Shown here: one piece after another, positions 7,749 to 15,736 of the stretch | How the letters are laid out: each line of letters begins with the position of its first letter | Numbering within the stretch: position 1 is the stretch's first letter | Assembly (NCBI RefSeq): GCF_965232525.1 | Contig: NZ_OZ246980.1 | Span: 3,472,001-3,536,000 of the forward strand | Origin: Bauldia sp965232525 | Lineage (GTDB): Bacteria > Pseudomonadota > Alphaproteobacteria > Rhizobiales > Kaistiaceae | Direction: 5' to 3' | Length of the DNA: 64,000 bases | Translations under genes and position numbers: made by a program | Notes under the pieces: model-generated | What the model was told of the DNA's origin: nothing | Databases searched by the model: none | What the model saw: only the letters and a program-made list of their open reading frames with translations

Positions 7749-8888
7749 TTGGCGTTCTTCAATCGACTGGCCATCGGCGCGACGACCGTAGCGGTCTCCG
7801 CCCTCCTCGCCGGCTGCGGCGGTGATACGCCGGCCGGCATCGATCCGAGCGCTGGACCGCCGCCAGCGGTGACCGTGATCCCGGTCACCGAGCAACCCTT
7901 TGCCCAATCCGAAGAGTTCGTCGGCAAGACCGAGGCGTTCAGCGAAGTCGAGGTTCGCGCTCGCGTCACCGGTTTCCTGGCCGAGCAGACGTTCACCGAA
8001 GGTGCCGACGTCGAGGAAGACGCGCTCCTCTTCAAGATCGATCCCGCCGAATATCAGGCAGCGGTGGCGGCGGCGACCGCTGGCGTGGAACGCGCCGATG
8101 CAGTCTTAACAGAAGCGCAACAGACGCTGGAACGGACCCGCGAGCTTGTCGAACGCGAGACACTTCCGCAATCTAACCTCGACGAAGCGATCGCCGCCGA
8201 GGGCCGCGCTCGTGCTGACGTCTCGGCGGCAAATGCTGACTTGGAGGTCGCCAACCTCAATCTCGGCTACACGGAAGTCCACGCGCCGATCGCCGGACGT
8301 ATTGGCCCAAGCGCGGTCGACACCGGTAACCTGATCGGACCCGACACCGGCGTTCTTGCCACGGTGATCGACCTCGATCCGATCCGGGTGTCGTTCTCGC
8401 TGGCCGAACGGACCTACCTCGAGGTCGTGCCTGCTTTCATGGCCGGGGAACTGCCGGACATTGTCCCGCGTATCCGCCTCGCCAACGGCGAACTCTTTGA
8501 CCAAGACGGCACGCTGTCTTTCGTCGATAATCAGGTCGACCCGAATACGGGGACTGTCCGCGTCTTCATCGATTTCCCTAATCCGGATCGAATCATCCTG
8601 CCTGGTCAGTTCGTCAATGTCGTGCTGACCAGCGCCGAACCGGAACCGCAAATCCTGATTCCTCAGGTGGCGGTGCAACTCAATCAGACCGGGCCGTTTG
8701 TGCTGGTGGTCGACGGCGATAATCGGGTCGAGCTCCGCCAGATTACGACCGGCGCGATCGCGGGTGCCGACATCGTCGCCGAAAGTGGCCTCTCGGTCGG
8801 TGAGCAGATCATCGTCGACGGCATCCAGAAAGTTCGACCGGGCGGCGAAGTCACGGTGGTTCCCGCCGCGAATCCGGTTTCCGGCTGA
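7749..8888 (+). CDS. RND efflux periplasmic adaptor, lipoprotein
   Basis: 379-residue membrane-fusion protein of the AcrA/MexA type. The lipobox LLAGC puts the lipidated Cys at residue 23, so it should be anchored in the inner membrane facing the periplasm. VEVRARVTGFL begins the lipoyl/barrel part. Helical-hairpin residues follow at about 100-160 (ERADAVLTEAQQTLERTRELVERE), then the barrel and a membrane-proximal domain ending near VRPGGEVTVVP. Translation starts at TTG behind GGGGAGCAGG. The TGATG junction overlaps the pump gene by one base, so the two are coupled. No outer-membrane channel gene is adjacent. Confidence 0.93.
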   Translation: MAFFNRLAIGATTVAVSALLAGCGGDTPAGIDPSAGPPPAVTVIPVTEQPFAQSEEFVGKTEAFSEVEVRARVTGFLAEQTFTEGADVEEDALLFKIDPAEYQAAVAAATAGVERADAVLTEAQQTLERTRELVERETLPQSNLDEAIAAEGRARADVSAANADLEVANLNLGYTEVHAPIAGRIGPSAVDTGNLIGPDTGVLATVIDLDPIRVSFSLAERTYLEVVPAFMAGELPDIVPRIRLANGELFDQDGTLSFVDNQVDPNTGTVRVFIDFPNPDRIILPGQFVNVVLTSAEPEPQILIPQVAVQLNQTGPFVLVVDGDNRVELRQITTGAIAGADIVAESGLSVGEQIIVDGIQKVRPGGEVTVVPAANPVSG

Positions 8889-11800
8889 TGTTCAGCGCTT
8901 TCTTCATCGATCGGCCGAAGTTCGCCTTCGTCATTGCCATTGTAATGGTGCTGGCCGGGGTGCTGTCGTTGTCGCAACTCCCGATCGCGGAATACCCGGA
9001 ACTGACTCCGCCGCAGATTCAGGTCTCCGCCACCTATCCCGGCGCTAGCGCCGATGTCGTCGAGGAGACGGTCGCGGCGGTGATCGAGGCCGAGGTCAAC
9101 GGCGTCGAAGGCATGACCTACATGTCCTCGCGCAGTTCGAATGACGGTAGCTACAATCTGACGGTCACATTCGATGTCGGAACCGACGCCGATGTGGCCC
9201 AAGTGGACGTTCAGAACCGGGTTGCAGCAACCGCCGCGCGCCTCCCCGAAGAAGTGAATCGCTTGGGAGTCCTGGTCAATCAGCAGTCGACCGCGATTCT
9301 TTTGGCGTTGGCGGTTTATTCGCCAAACGAAACCTATGACGACATTTTTCTCAGTAACTATACCAGCATCAACATCCGTGACGCACTGTCCCGTGTGAAT
9401 GGGGTCTCCGGCGTTTCCATCCTCGGTGAACGCGATTATGGGATGCGGATCTGGCTGCAACCCGACCGACTGAGCAGCCTGGGCCTCACCGCCACCGACG
9501 TCATCCAGGCGATCCAGGATCAGAACATACAGGTGTCGCCCGGCGCCGTCGGACAAGAGCCCGCGCCGCTAGCACAGCAGTTCCAATATCCGCTCCGTGC
9601 CAAGGGCCGGCTCTCGACTCCGGAGGAATTCGAACAGATCATCCTTCGCGCCGACAGCGATGGCACGGTCGTGCGACTGGCCGACGTTGCACGCGTCGAA
9701 CTGGGCGCCGCCACCTATGGGTGGTTCGGTGAATTGAACAGTGCGCCGGCCGCACTCGTCGCGGTCTATCAGACGCCGGACGCGAACGCACTCGAGGTCT
9801 CGACGGCCGTGCGGGCGCGGATGGACGAGCTCGCTACGCGGTTTCCTGCCGATCTCGTCTACGACGTACCCTATGACACGACGCTCTACGTCGAGACGTC
9901 GATCGCCGAAGTGATCGTCACATTGTTCCAGGCTTTGGTCCTGGTCGTGATTGTCGTCTTCGTGTTCCTGCAGGATTGGCGAGCGACGCTGATCCCGGCG
10001 ATCGCCATTCCAGTGTCGCTGATCACCACGTTCGCGGCGCTGCTGGCGCTCGGCTACACCATCAACACCATCAGCCTGTTCGGCCTCATCCTGGCGATCG
10101 GCATCGTCGTCGACGACGCGATCATCGTCGTCGAGAACGTCCAGCGCCACCTCGCCGACGGTCTCGATCCGAAGGCCGCAACCCGCAAGGCGATGCGCGA
10201 AGTGACCGGACCGGTCGTCGCGACAACGCTGGTGCTCCTGGCTGTGTTCATTCCCCTTGCCTTCACCCCCGGCCTAACCGGGCGGCTCTACATTCAGTTC
10301 GCCGTAACCATCGCGTTCGCCGTGACCTTCTCGTCGATCAACGCGTTGACACTCAGTCCGGCGCTCTGTGCCGCACTGCTGCGACCGCCGAAGGGGCGCA
10401 AGCGCGGACCCCTCGCCTGGTTCGAAAATGCTCTCACCGTGACGCGGAACGGCTACGTGTCGGTCGTCCGTCGCTTCATCCGACTGACGGCGATCGCCGG
10501 TGTCGCCTTTGTCGCCGTCGCCGCAGTGACCGCATGGATGGGAACCTCCATCCCGACAGGATTTCTGCCACCGGAGGACCGTGGCGCATTCTTCGTCGAC
10601 GTGAAGCTGCCGGACGGCGCGTCGCTGCAACGGACCAAGACCGTTCTCACTGATGTCGAGACAATCCTCGAGGAAACGCCGGGCGTCGCTGACGTCATTA
10701 CCGTTGGTGGGTTCAGTCTTCTCTCAGGCGCGATCGCGTCAAACGCCGCTTTTGGCATCGCGGTGCTGGAGCCATGGGACGAACGCGACACCCCAGAGCT
10801 CAGCCTGCGTGGAGTACTCCTCGGCGTGGCACCGAAACTGTTGGCCATACCGAGCGCGACGGTGCGCCCGTTCAATCCACCGCCGATTCCCGGTCTCGGG
10901 ACGACGGGCGGCTTTGAATTCGTTCTTCAGGATACCGAGGCCAGAAGCCCGGCCGAGTTGGGCGCCGCGCTCAACGCAATGGTGATTGAGGCGAACGGCA
11001 ACCCTGACCTCAGCCGCGTGTTCAGTACGTTTCAAGCCAATACACCGCAGTACTTTATCGATCTGAACCGCGAGATCGCCAAGACGCGTGGGGTCGATAT
11101 CGGCGCCGTCTTTCAGGTTCTGGCGGCGAATTTCGGTTCGTACTACGTCAACGATTTCAATCAATTCGGCCGGCTTTATCGGGTTTATGTTCAAGCCGAG
11201 GGTGACCGCCGCGCCACGCCGGATCAGATTGGTGATCTGTTCGTCCGCAACCGCGACGGCGACATGGTTCCGCTCAGCGCTCTGGTGACGGTGGCACCGA
11301 TCTTCGGCCCAGAAACTATCGAGCGCTACAACCTGTTCCGCTCCGCAACCATCAATGGCGAGGCGGCGCCGGGTCTCAGTTCCGGCCAGGCAATCGCCGC
11401 CATGGACGAATTGGCGGCGACGACCCTGCCGCCCGGCTTCACTTATGAGTGGACCGGCATGTCGCTGGAGGAGATCAAAGCGGGTGCCGCGGGGATGAGC
11501 ATCCTCTTCCTGTCGGTGCTCGTCGCTTATCTGTTTCTTGTGGCCCAATACGAAAGCTGGACGACGCCGATCCCGGTGATGCTGTCGGTCGTCTTCGCTG
11601 CGTTCGGCGCGCTGAGCGTGCTGTTCATGCTTGGTGTCGCGCTAAACGTCTATGCGCAAGTCGGACTGGTATTGTTGATCGGCCTCGCCGCCAAAAACGC
11701 GATCCTGATCGTCGAGTTCGCGAAAAACCTGCACGAAGAAGGTAAGTCGATCCTCGATTCCGCCGAGGAAGCGGCGCGCCTCCGATTCCGTGCCGTCATG

Positions 11801-12034
11801 ATGACCGCCTTCTCGTTCATCCTCGGCGTCCTGCCGCTTGCGCTCGCCGTCGGTGCCGGCGCCGGCGCGCGCCGCTCGGTGGGCATTACCGTCCTCGCCG
11901 GGATGCTCGCAGCAACCATCCTCGGCACGATCTTCGTTCCCACGCTCTACGTAATCTTCGCACGCATGCGGGAACTGGTCCGCCGATCGAAGCCCGAAGA
12001 GCCGGCAGAGACCGCGCCGGCCGAGACCCGCTAG
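8888..12034 (+). CDS. RND multidrug efflux pump, HAE1 type (AcrB/MexB-like)
   Basis: 1048 residues, the usual size. Inner-membrane proton/drug antiporter with 12 predicted spans and two large periplasmic loops. The proton-relay residues are present: Asp409-Asp410 in TM4 (GIVVDDAIIVVENV) and Lys936 in TM10 (GLAAKNAILIVEF). The N-terminus FSAFFIDRPKFAFVIAIVMV is typical of HAE1 pumps. With the preceding lipoprotein adaptor it would form a tripartite exporter using an outer-membrane channel from elsewhere. No regulator is adjacent. Its stop interlocks with that of the convergent gene in a CTAG. Substrates cannot be predicted, but hydrophobic or amphiphilic drugs are usual for the family. Confidence 0.95.
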   Translation: MFSAFFIDRPKFAFVIAIVMVLAGVLSLSQLPIAEYPELTPPQIQVSATYPGASADVVEETVAAVIEAEVNGVEGMTYMSSRSSNDGSYNLTVTFDVGTDADVAQVDVQNRVAATAARLPEEVNRLGVLVNQQSTAILLALAVYSPNETYDDIFLSNYTSINIRDALSRVNGVSGVSILGERDYGMRIWLQPDRLSSLGLTATDVIQAIQDQNIQVSPGAVGQEPAPLAQQFQYPLRAKGRLSTPEEFEQIILRADSDGTVVRLADVARVELGAATYGWFGELNSAPAALVAVYQTPDANALEVSTAVRARMDELATRFPADLVYDVPYDTTLYVETSIAEVIVTLFQALVLVVIVVFVFLQDWRATLIPAIAIPVSLITTFAALLALGYTINTISLFGLILAIGIVVDDAIIVVENVQRHLADGLDPKAATRKAMREVTGPVVATTLVLLAVFIPLAFTPGLTGRLYIQFAVTIAFAVTFSSINALTLSPALCAALLRPPKGRKRGPLAWFENALTVTRNGYVSVVRRFIRLTAIAGVAFVAVAAVTAWMGTSIPTGFLPPEDRGAFFVDVKLPDGASLQRTKTVLTDVETILEETPGVADVITVGGFSLLSGAIASNAAFGIAVLEPWDERDTPELSLRGVLLGVAPKLLAIPSATVRPFNPPPIPGLGTTGGFEFVLQDTEARSPAELGAALNAMVIEANGNPDLSRVFSTFQANTPQYFIDLNREIAKTRGVDIGAVFQVLAANFGSYYVNDFNQFGRLYRVYVQAEGDRRATPDQIGDLFVRNRDGDMVPLSALVTVAPIFGPETIERYNLFRSATINGEAAPGLSSGQAIAAMDELAATTLPPGFTYEWTGMSLEEIKAGAAGMSILFLSVLVAYLFLVAQYESWTTPIPVMLSVVFAAFGALSVLFMLGVALNVYAQVGLVLLIGLAAKNAILIVEFAKNLHEEGKSILDSAEEAARLRFRAVMMTAFSFILGVLPLALAVGAGAGARRSVGITVLAGMLAATILGTIFVPTLYVIFARMRELVRRSKPEEPAETAPAETR

Positions 12035-12519
12035 CCGCGCGGTAGCTTGGCAAGCACACGCTCGAGCCAGGCGCGCGCCGCGTCGTATATACCGGGCGCC
12101 TCACTCTCTCGCGGTCCGGCAATGTTGAGGACGAGATTGTCGCCGCCTGCGGCGATCCAGGCCGCGGCTTCGCTAACGCCTGCCTCATCGACAAGCGCGG
12201 CAACCAGACAGGGCCGTCCTTCGCGCATCGCCAAATCCCTGGTCAGGGCCGTTCCCGGCGAAGCGTCCAAGCCGCGTTGATCGACCAGAATTAAGGTCCG
12301 GTCGCTGTCGCGAACGTTCCAGGCGGTACGTTGTTGCGGCTCGGTTGACGGCGTCTCTTGTAGCTCCGGATAAGCGGAGAGCAGCCCGGGCGGGGTCGGG
12401 TGATCTTCGGCCCAACCACCGCGAGGGCACCATCCGCCACGGGGGAGTCCCAGCCGCGCCGCGGTGTCGAGCGCAGCACGATCCACACCTGTCTGTCCGC
12501 CGGAGATTATCTTGATCAC
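12031..12519 (-). CDS. Putative molybdenum carrier / YpsA-like SLOG protein
   Basis: About 162 residues from the chosen GTG. The opening IKIISGGQTGVDRAALD is the nucleotide-binding GG-T/S-G loop of the SLOG superfamily, and the family is usually annotated 'putative molybdenum carrier'. WNVRDSDRTLIL and GTALTRDLA follow in the expected order. These proteins are Rossmann-like, probably bind a nucleotide-type ligand, and have no proven enzymatic role. A longer frame from 12612 adds 31 residues without family resemblance. Convergent with the RND pump gene and overlapping it by 4 nt. It is divergent from the DUF2189 gene. Confidence 0.75.
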   Translation of the reverse strand: MIKIISGGQTGVDRAALDTAARLGLPRGGWCPRGGWAEDHPTPPGLLSAYPELQETPSTEPQQRTAWNVRDSDRTLILVDQRGLDASPGTALTRDLAMREGRPCLVAALVDEAGVSEAAAWIAAGGDNLVLNIAGPRESEAPGIYDAARAWLERVLAKLPRG

Positions 12520-12667
12520 GCTTGCATCACCGTCCGATCCACCATTCGTGAAGCAAAGTGACCCCACCCGGGCGCTGTGTGCGGATATGGTCTCTGTGTC
12601 AAACGGTCGCACCCTGTGATATGCACTGAGGTGCAGCCCATCGGCTCATGCGCAAGGAGGGCATATC

Positions 12668-13471
12668 ATGGCTGCGCAACACACGCTTGCGAATGCCGGC
12701 AGCGATGTCGATCTACCTGTCGTTCGTCGGATCGGGGTCGCGGATTTGCGAGCTGCGCTGGTAGCGGGCTACGCGGATTTCGCCGCCCGGCCGACTCACA
12801 TCGTCTTTCTCGGCCTCATCTATCCGCTGATCGGTCTGGTGCTGACCAGGCTCGTCTTTGGTTACGATATCCTCCCGCTGCTGTTCCCGCTTGCCGCCGG
12901 GTTTGTCCTTATCGGCCCGCTGGCCGCGCTTGGCCTCTACGAACTCAGCCGTCGCCGCGAGGCCGGCCTCGACGTTCGGCTGCGGCACGCCTTCGATGTC
13001 CTGCGATCACCATCGATTGGTGCGATCGCGGCACTGGCCGGGCTGCTTCTGGTGATCTTCTTCGTTTGGATCGCCGCCGCGGATGCGATTTACGTTGCCG
13101 CGTTCGGACATGCACCAGCCGCTTCGATGTCCGGCTTTCTGAGCCAGGTATTCCAGACATCGGAAGGTGTGATGTTGATCATCCTCGGCAACGGCATCGG
13201 CTTCCTGTTCGCCCTGTTGGTGCTCGTACTTACGGTGGTTTCCTTTCCGCTGCTGCTCGATCGGCAGGTCAGCCCGGCCGTGGCGATCCTGACGTCGGTC
13301 CGAGCCGTCGTTGCCAACCCAGGACCAATGGCGCTTTGGGGGCTGATCGTCGCCGGTCTACTGGTGCTTGGTTCCATTCCGTTGTTCCTCGGACTGGCGA
13401 TCGTCGTCCCCGTTCTTGGTCATGCTACCTGGCATCTCTACCGCAGGGTCGTCGAACCCGTAGCCCACTGA
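12668..13471 (+). CDS. DUF2189 family membrane protein
   Basis: 267 residues with about six hydrophobic segments: an opening FLGLIYPLIGLVLTRLVFG, a pair around residues 75-95 (VLIGPLAALGLYELSRRREAG), then further helices to the end. The pattern of a soluble N-terminus (VVRRIGVADLRAALVAGYADF) followed by paired helices fits the DUF2189 family of predicted inner-membrane proteins, whose function is unknown. AAGGAGG precedes the start. It is followed 124 nt later by a DedA-type gene in the same direction. Confidence 0.8.
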   Translation: MAAQHTLANAGSDVDLPVVRRIGVADLRAALVAGYADFAARPTHIVFLGLIYPLIGLVLTRLVFGYDILPLLFPLAAGFVLIGPLAALGLYELSRRREAGLDVRLRHAFDVLRSPSIGAIAALAGLLLVIFFVWIAAADAIYVAAFGHAPAASMSGFLSQVFQTSEGVMLIILGNGIGFLFALLVLVLTVVSFPLLLDRQVSPAVAILTSVRAVVANPGPMALWGLIVAGLLVLGSIPLFLGLAIVVPVLGHATWHLYRRVVEPVAH

Positions 13472-13595
13472 AGGGAACGCGATACACCGAGAGGCCCGGC
13501 GCAGTGCGTCCGGCCGTTTGCATTTACCCAACCCGGTCCGGCATGCTTCGACCGGGCCGCGTATGCGGTCGACATGACGAGGCACAACAAACCGG

Positions 13596-14597
13596 ATGAG
13601 CAGGTCACGGCGTTGGGGACCCCTGCGCTGGGCTGCAGGCCTAGCGTTCGTGCTCGCGCTCGCCGCAAGCTGGCATTTCGGGACACGAACGGTCGATTCC
13701 TATGAGCTGCTGAGATCGGCAACGGCGCTGGGCCTTCCCGCCGTCGCCAACATCCGGCCCTGGATGACGCTCGGCTATGTTTCGGCGACCTACGATGCCG
13801 CGCTACCGCAACTGACCGAGAAACTCGGGCTTCCGGCCGATACGCCGGAGGACACCCCGCTCGGTGCCATCGCCCGAAGCAAGCGGATGGGGCCGATCAT
13901 CTATGTCGAGGACGTCCAGGCTGCCGTGGCCGCGATCGTGCCCGGGGAAGCGAAGTCGGTCGGCACATCATCGGACATCGAGACCGAAACATCCGACGAC
14001 TACCTTTCCGTGTTGCTGGCCTACCGCTACCCGGCCTTCGCCCTTTTGCTTCTGGTCGGGGCGATAGGACTGCCGGTGCCCACCGGCTTCTCGACGTTGC
14101 TGGCTGGCTCACTCGTCGCGATCGGCGACATGACATGGCCGATCGCGACGAGTATCGCGGTCGGCGCATCGGTAGCCGGTGACATTATCGGCTACGCGAT
14201 TGGTCGGCTTGCTGACGAGAGCTTCCTCGATCGATACGGGCGATGGGTCGGCTATTCGGGCAAACGAAAGGATCGCATCCAGGAGCTGTTCGCGCGGTGG
14301 GGCGGACTGACGATCTTCCTGACGCGAACGCTCGTGTCGCACCTGAGTTCACTCGCCAGCCTGCTGGCCGGCATCAGCCGCTATCGCTTCCCTGCGTTCA
14401 TTGCCTTTGCGTCTCTCGGTCGCCTGGTGTGGACCGCCGCCTATCTCGGTCTCGGCTACGTGATTGGCAACAACATCGAGGTAGCTGGATTGTTTCTGGA
14501 ACACGTCACCGGTCTTGTCCTGTCTCTGGGCGTGGTGCTGATCGTCGGCACGTACCTTTTCGCGCCGCGAGTCGACCGCAAGACGGCCCGCGCCTAA
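13596..14597 (+). CDS. DedA/VTT family membrane protein with N-terminal extension
   Basis: 333 residues, longer than the roughly 200-residue DedA proteins. From about residue 145 the VTT/SNARE-associated core is clear: GAIGLPVPTGFSTLLAGSL, GDIIGYAIGRL, FLTRTLVSHLSSLASLLAGISRYRFPAFI and the closing GLGYVIGNN. DedA proteins are inner-membrane transporters implicated in lipid-carrier recycling and membrane homeostasis. The first 145 residues hold a signal-anchor helix (15-30) and a predicted periplasmic helical region (RPWMTLGYVSATYDAAL and a TPLGAIARSKRMG segment) resembling small helical repeats in other alphaproteobacterial membrane proteins. The Nudix gene begins 2 nt after its stop. Confidence 0.85.
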   Translation: MSRSRRWGPLRWAAGLAFVLALAASWHFGTRTVDSYELLRSATALGLPAVANIRPWMTLGYVSATYDAALPQLTEKLGLPADTPEDTPLGAIARSKRMGPIIYVEDVQAAVAAIVPGEAKSVGTSSDIETETSDDYLSVLLAYRYPAFALLLLVGAIGLPVPTGFSTLLAGSLVAIGDMTWPIATSIAVGASVAGDIIGYAIGRLADESFLDRYGRWVGYSGKRKDRIQELFARWGGLTIFLTRTLVSHLSSLASLLAGISRYRFPAFIAFASLGRLVWTAAYLGLGYVIGNNIEVAGLFLEHVTGLVLSLGVVLIVGTYLFAPRVDRKTARA

Positions 14598-14599
14598 TC

Positions 14600-15070
14600 A
14601 TGCCGCAGCAGAGCGCAGGTATCCTCATGTTCCGTTGTCGTCCGGCCGGTCCGGAAGTCTTCCTGGTGCACCTCGGCGGGCCATTCTGGGCAAAGAAAGA
14701 CACCGGCGCGTGGTCGATCCCCAAGGGGTTGGTCGATCCGAACGAGGAGCCATTGGAAGCAGCCCGCCGCGAGTTCACCGAAGAGACGGGAACAATGCTC
14801 TCGGGTCCATTCCTGCCTCTCGGTTCGTTCCGTCAAAGCAGCGCCAAGATGGTCGTCGCTTGGGCCGTGGAAGGCGATCTCGACCCCGAGGCGCTGATAA
14901 GCAACACGTTTGAGATGGAGTGGCCACCGAGGTCGGGCGAGACCCGTTCGTTTCCGGAAGTGGACCGTGGAGGCTGGTTCGACTCAGCGACCGCGGAAGA
15001 GAAGATGATCAAGGGCCAGCGGCCCATCCTCGCCGCGCTCCACGCCGCCCTGGCAAACCGGAACGGTTAG
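14600..15070 (+). CDS. Nudix hydrolase
   Basis: 156 residues. A complete Nudix box runs from Gly43 to Gly64 and fits G-x5-E-x7-REUxEExG exactly (the second half is REFTEETG), so the catalytic metal-binding glutamates are present. GAWSIPKGLVD just before the box and the NUDIX-like N-terminus resemble the YfcD/MutT-like branch often annotated 'NUDIX domain-containing protein' that hydrolyses dinucleoside or nucleoside diphosphate derivatives. A longer frame exists upstream, but ATG 14600 sits 2 nt after the DedA stop and begins the fold. Co-transcribed with the DedA gene. Its stop overlaps the convergent gene by 4 nt. Confidence 0.9.
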   Translation: MPQQSAGILMFRCRPAGPEVFLVHLGGPFWAKKDTGAWSIPKGLVDPNEEPLEAARREFTEETGTMLSGPFLPLGSFRQSSAKMVVAWAVEGDLDPEALISNTFEMEWPPRSGETRSFPEVDRGGWFDSATAEEKMIKGQRPILAALHAALANRNG

Positions 15071-15357
15071 CCGCGATTGGCCAGCCCGGTCACGATCAGG
15101 TTCCACTCCTCCTCATGCGACGCGTCGGAGACCGGTTTTCCGGCCCGGCGATACCAGTAGGTCGCATTAGGGAGGTCGCCTTCTACCCGGTGGAGATAGG
15201 CATGCACCCACGCCGCGAGCTCGCCCTCGTCAGCTTGAACGATCTTGTGAGCGCGATCCCAATCGCCTTTCTTCGCATGCCAAAGCGCCAGAAGCGGTCC
15301 GTCGACGTCAGGCGGCTGATCGCCTTCGAGCGATTTGTGAAACGCGGCCTGATCCAT
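15067..15357 (-). CDS. Small helical protein, paralogue of its upstream neighbour
   Basis: 96 residues. Not a named family to me, but homologous to the next gene upstream. Shared features in order are a short polar N-terminus, a L-ALWH-x-x-KG helix, a central x-x-AWV-x-x-x-LHR helix, an A-x-x-WY segment and a C-terminal EW. The two-helix spacing is like TPR or Sel1-type helical hairpins, and proteins of this kind are found as hypothetical ORFs in alphaproteobacteria. It lies 12 nt after its paralogue and is probably in the same transcript, downstream of gatA. Function unknown. Confidence 0.75.
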   Translation of the reverse strand: MDQAAFHKSLEGDQPPDVDGPLLALWHAKKGDWDRAHKIVQADEGELAAWVHAYLHRVEGDLPNATYWYRRAGKPVSDASHEEEWNLIVTGLANRG

Positions 15358-15369
15358 GGCTCGTATCCC

Positions 15370-15681
15370 TTATATTCTCAGCAGCAGATAAGCAGCGATC
15401 TGGCTCCATTCCCGATCGATCGGGTCCTTCGCCAGCGGCTGATCGGCTTTGATGTACCATGAGGCCGCGTCATCATGGGCGCCCAAACGGCGATGGAGAT
15501 GGCCGCGAACCCAGGCGGCGTCCTTGCCGGTTTCCCCCTCGATCGCGGCGAATGCATGCTCCATGTTTCCCTTTGCGGCATGCCACAGAGCCGAGAGCAG
15601 TTTGCTTGTGCCGGCGGGCGGAGCGTCCCCGCTTGCGACCGATTGCTGGAACGCGGCCACGTCAGCAGCATTGTCCGCCAT
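15370..15681 (-). CDS. Small helical protein, tandem paralogue
   Basis: 103 residues behind a strong GGAGGGAGA site. It aligns along its whole length with the 96-residue product that follows it: LLSALWHAAKG, DAAWVRGHLHRRLG, AASWYIKADQPL and REW occupy the same positions as their counterparts in the partner. Predicted soluble and mostly helical, with TPR-like spacing. It lies 55 nt after gatA in the same orientation, so gatC-gatA-pair could be one transcript, although a functional link to tRNA amidation is not shown. Confidence 0.75.
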   Translation of the reverse strand: MADNAADVAAFQQSVASGDAPPAGTSKLLSALWHAAKGNMEHAFAAIEGETGKDAAWVRGHLHRRLGAHDDAASWYIKADQPLAKDPIDREWSQIAAYLLLRI

Positions 15682-15736
15682 GATTATGTCTCCCTCCTCG
15701 CCCGCGATGTATCCGCGAAGCTACACTGTTCGGCCC

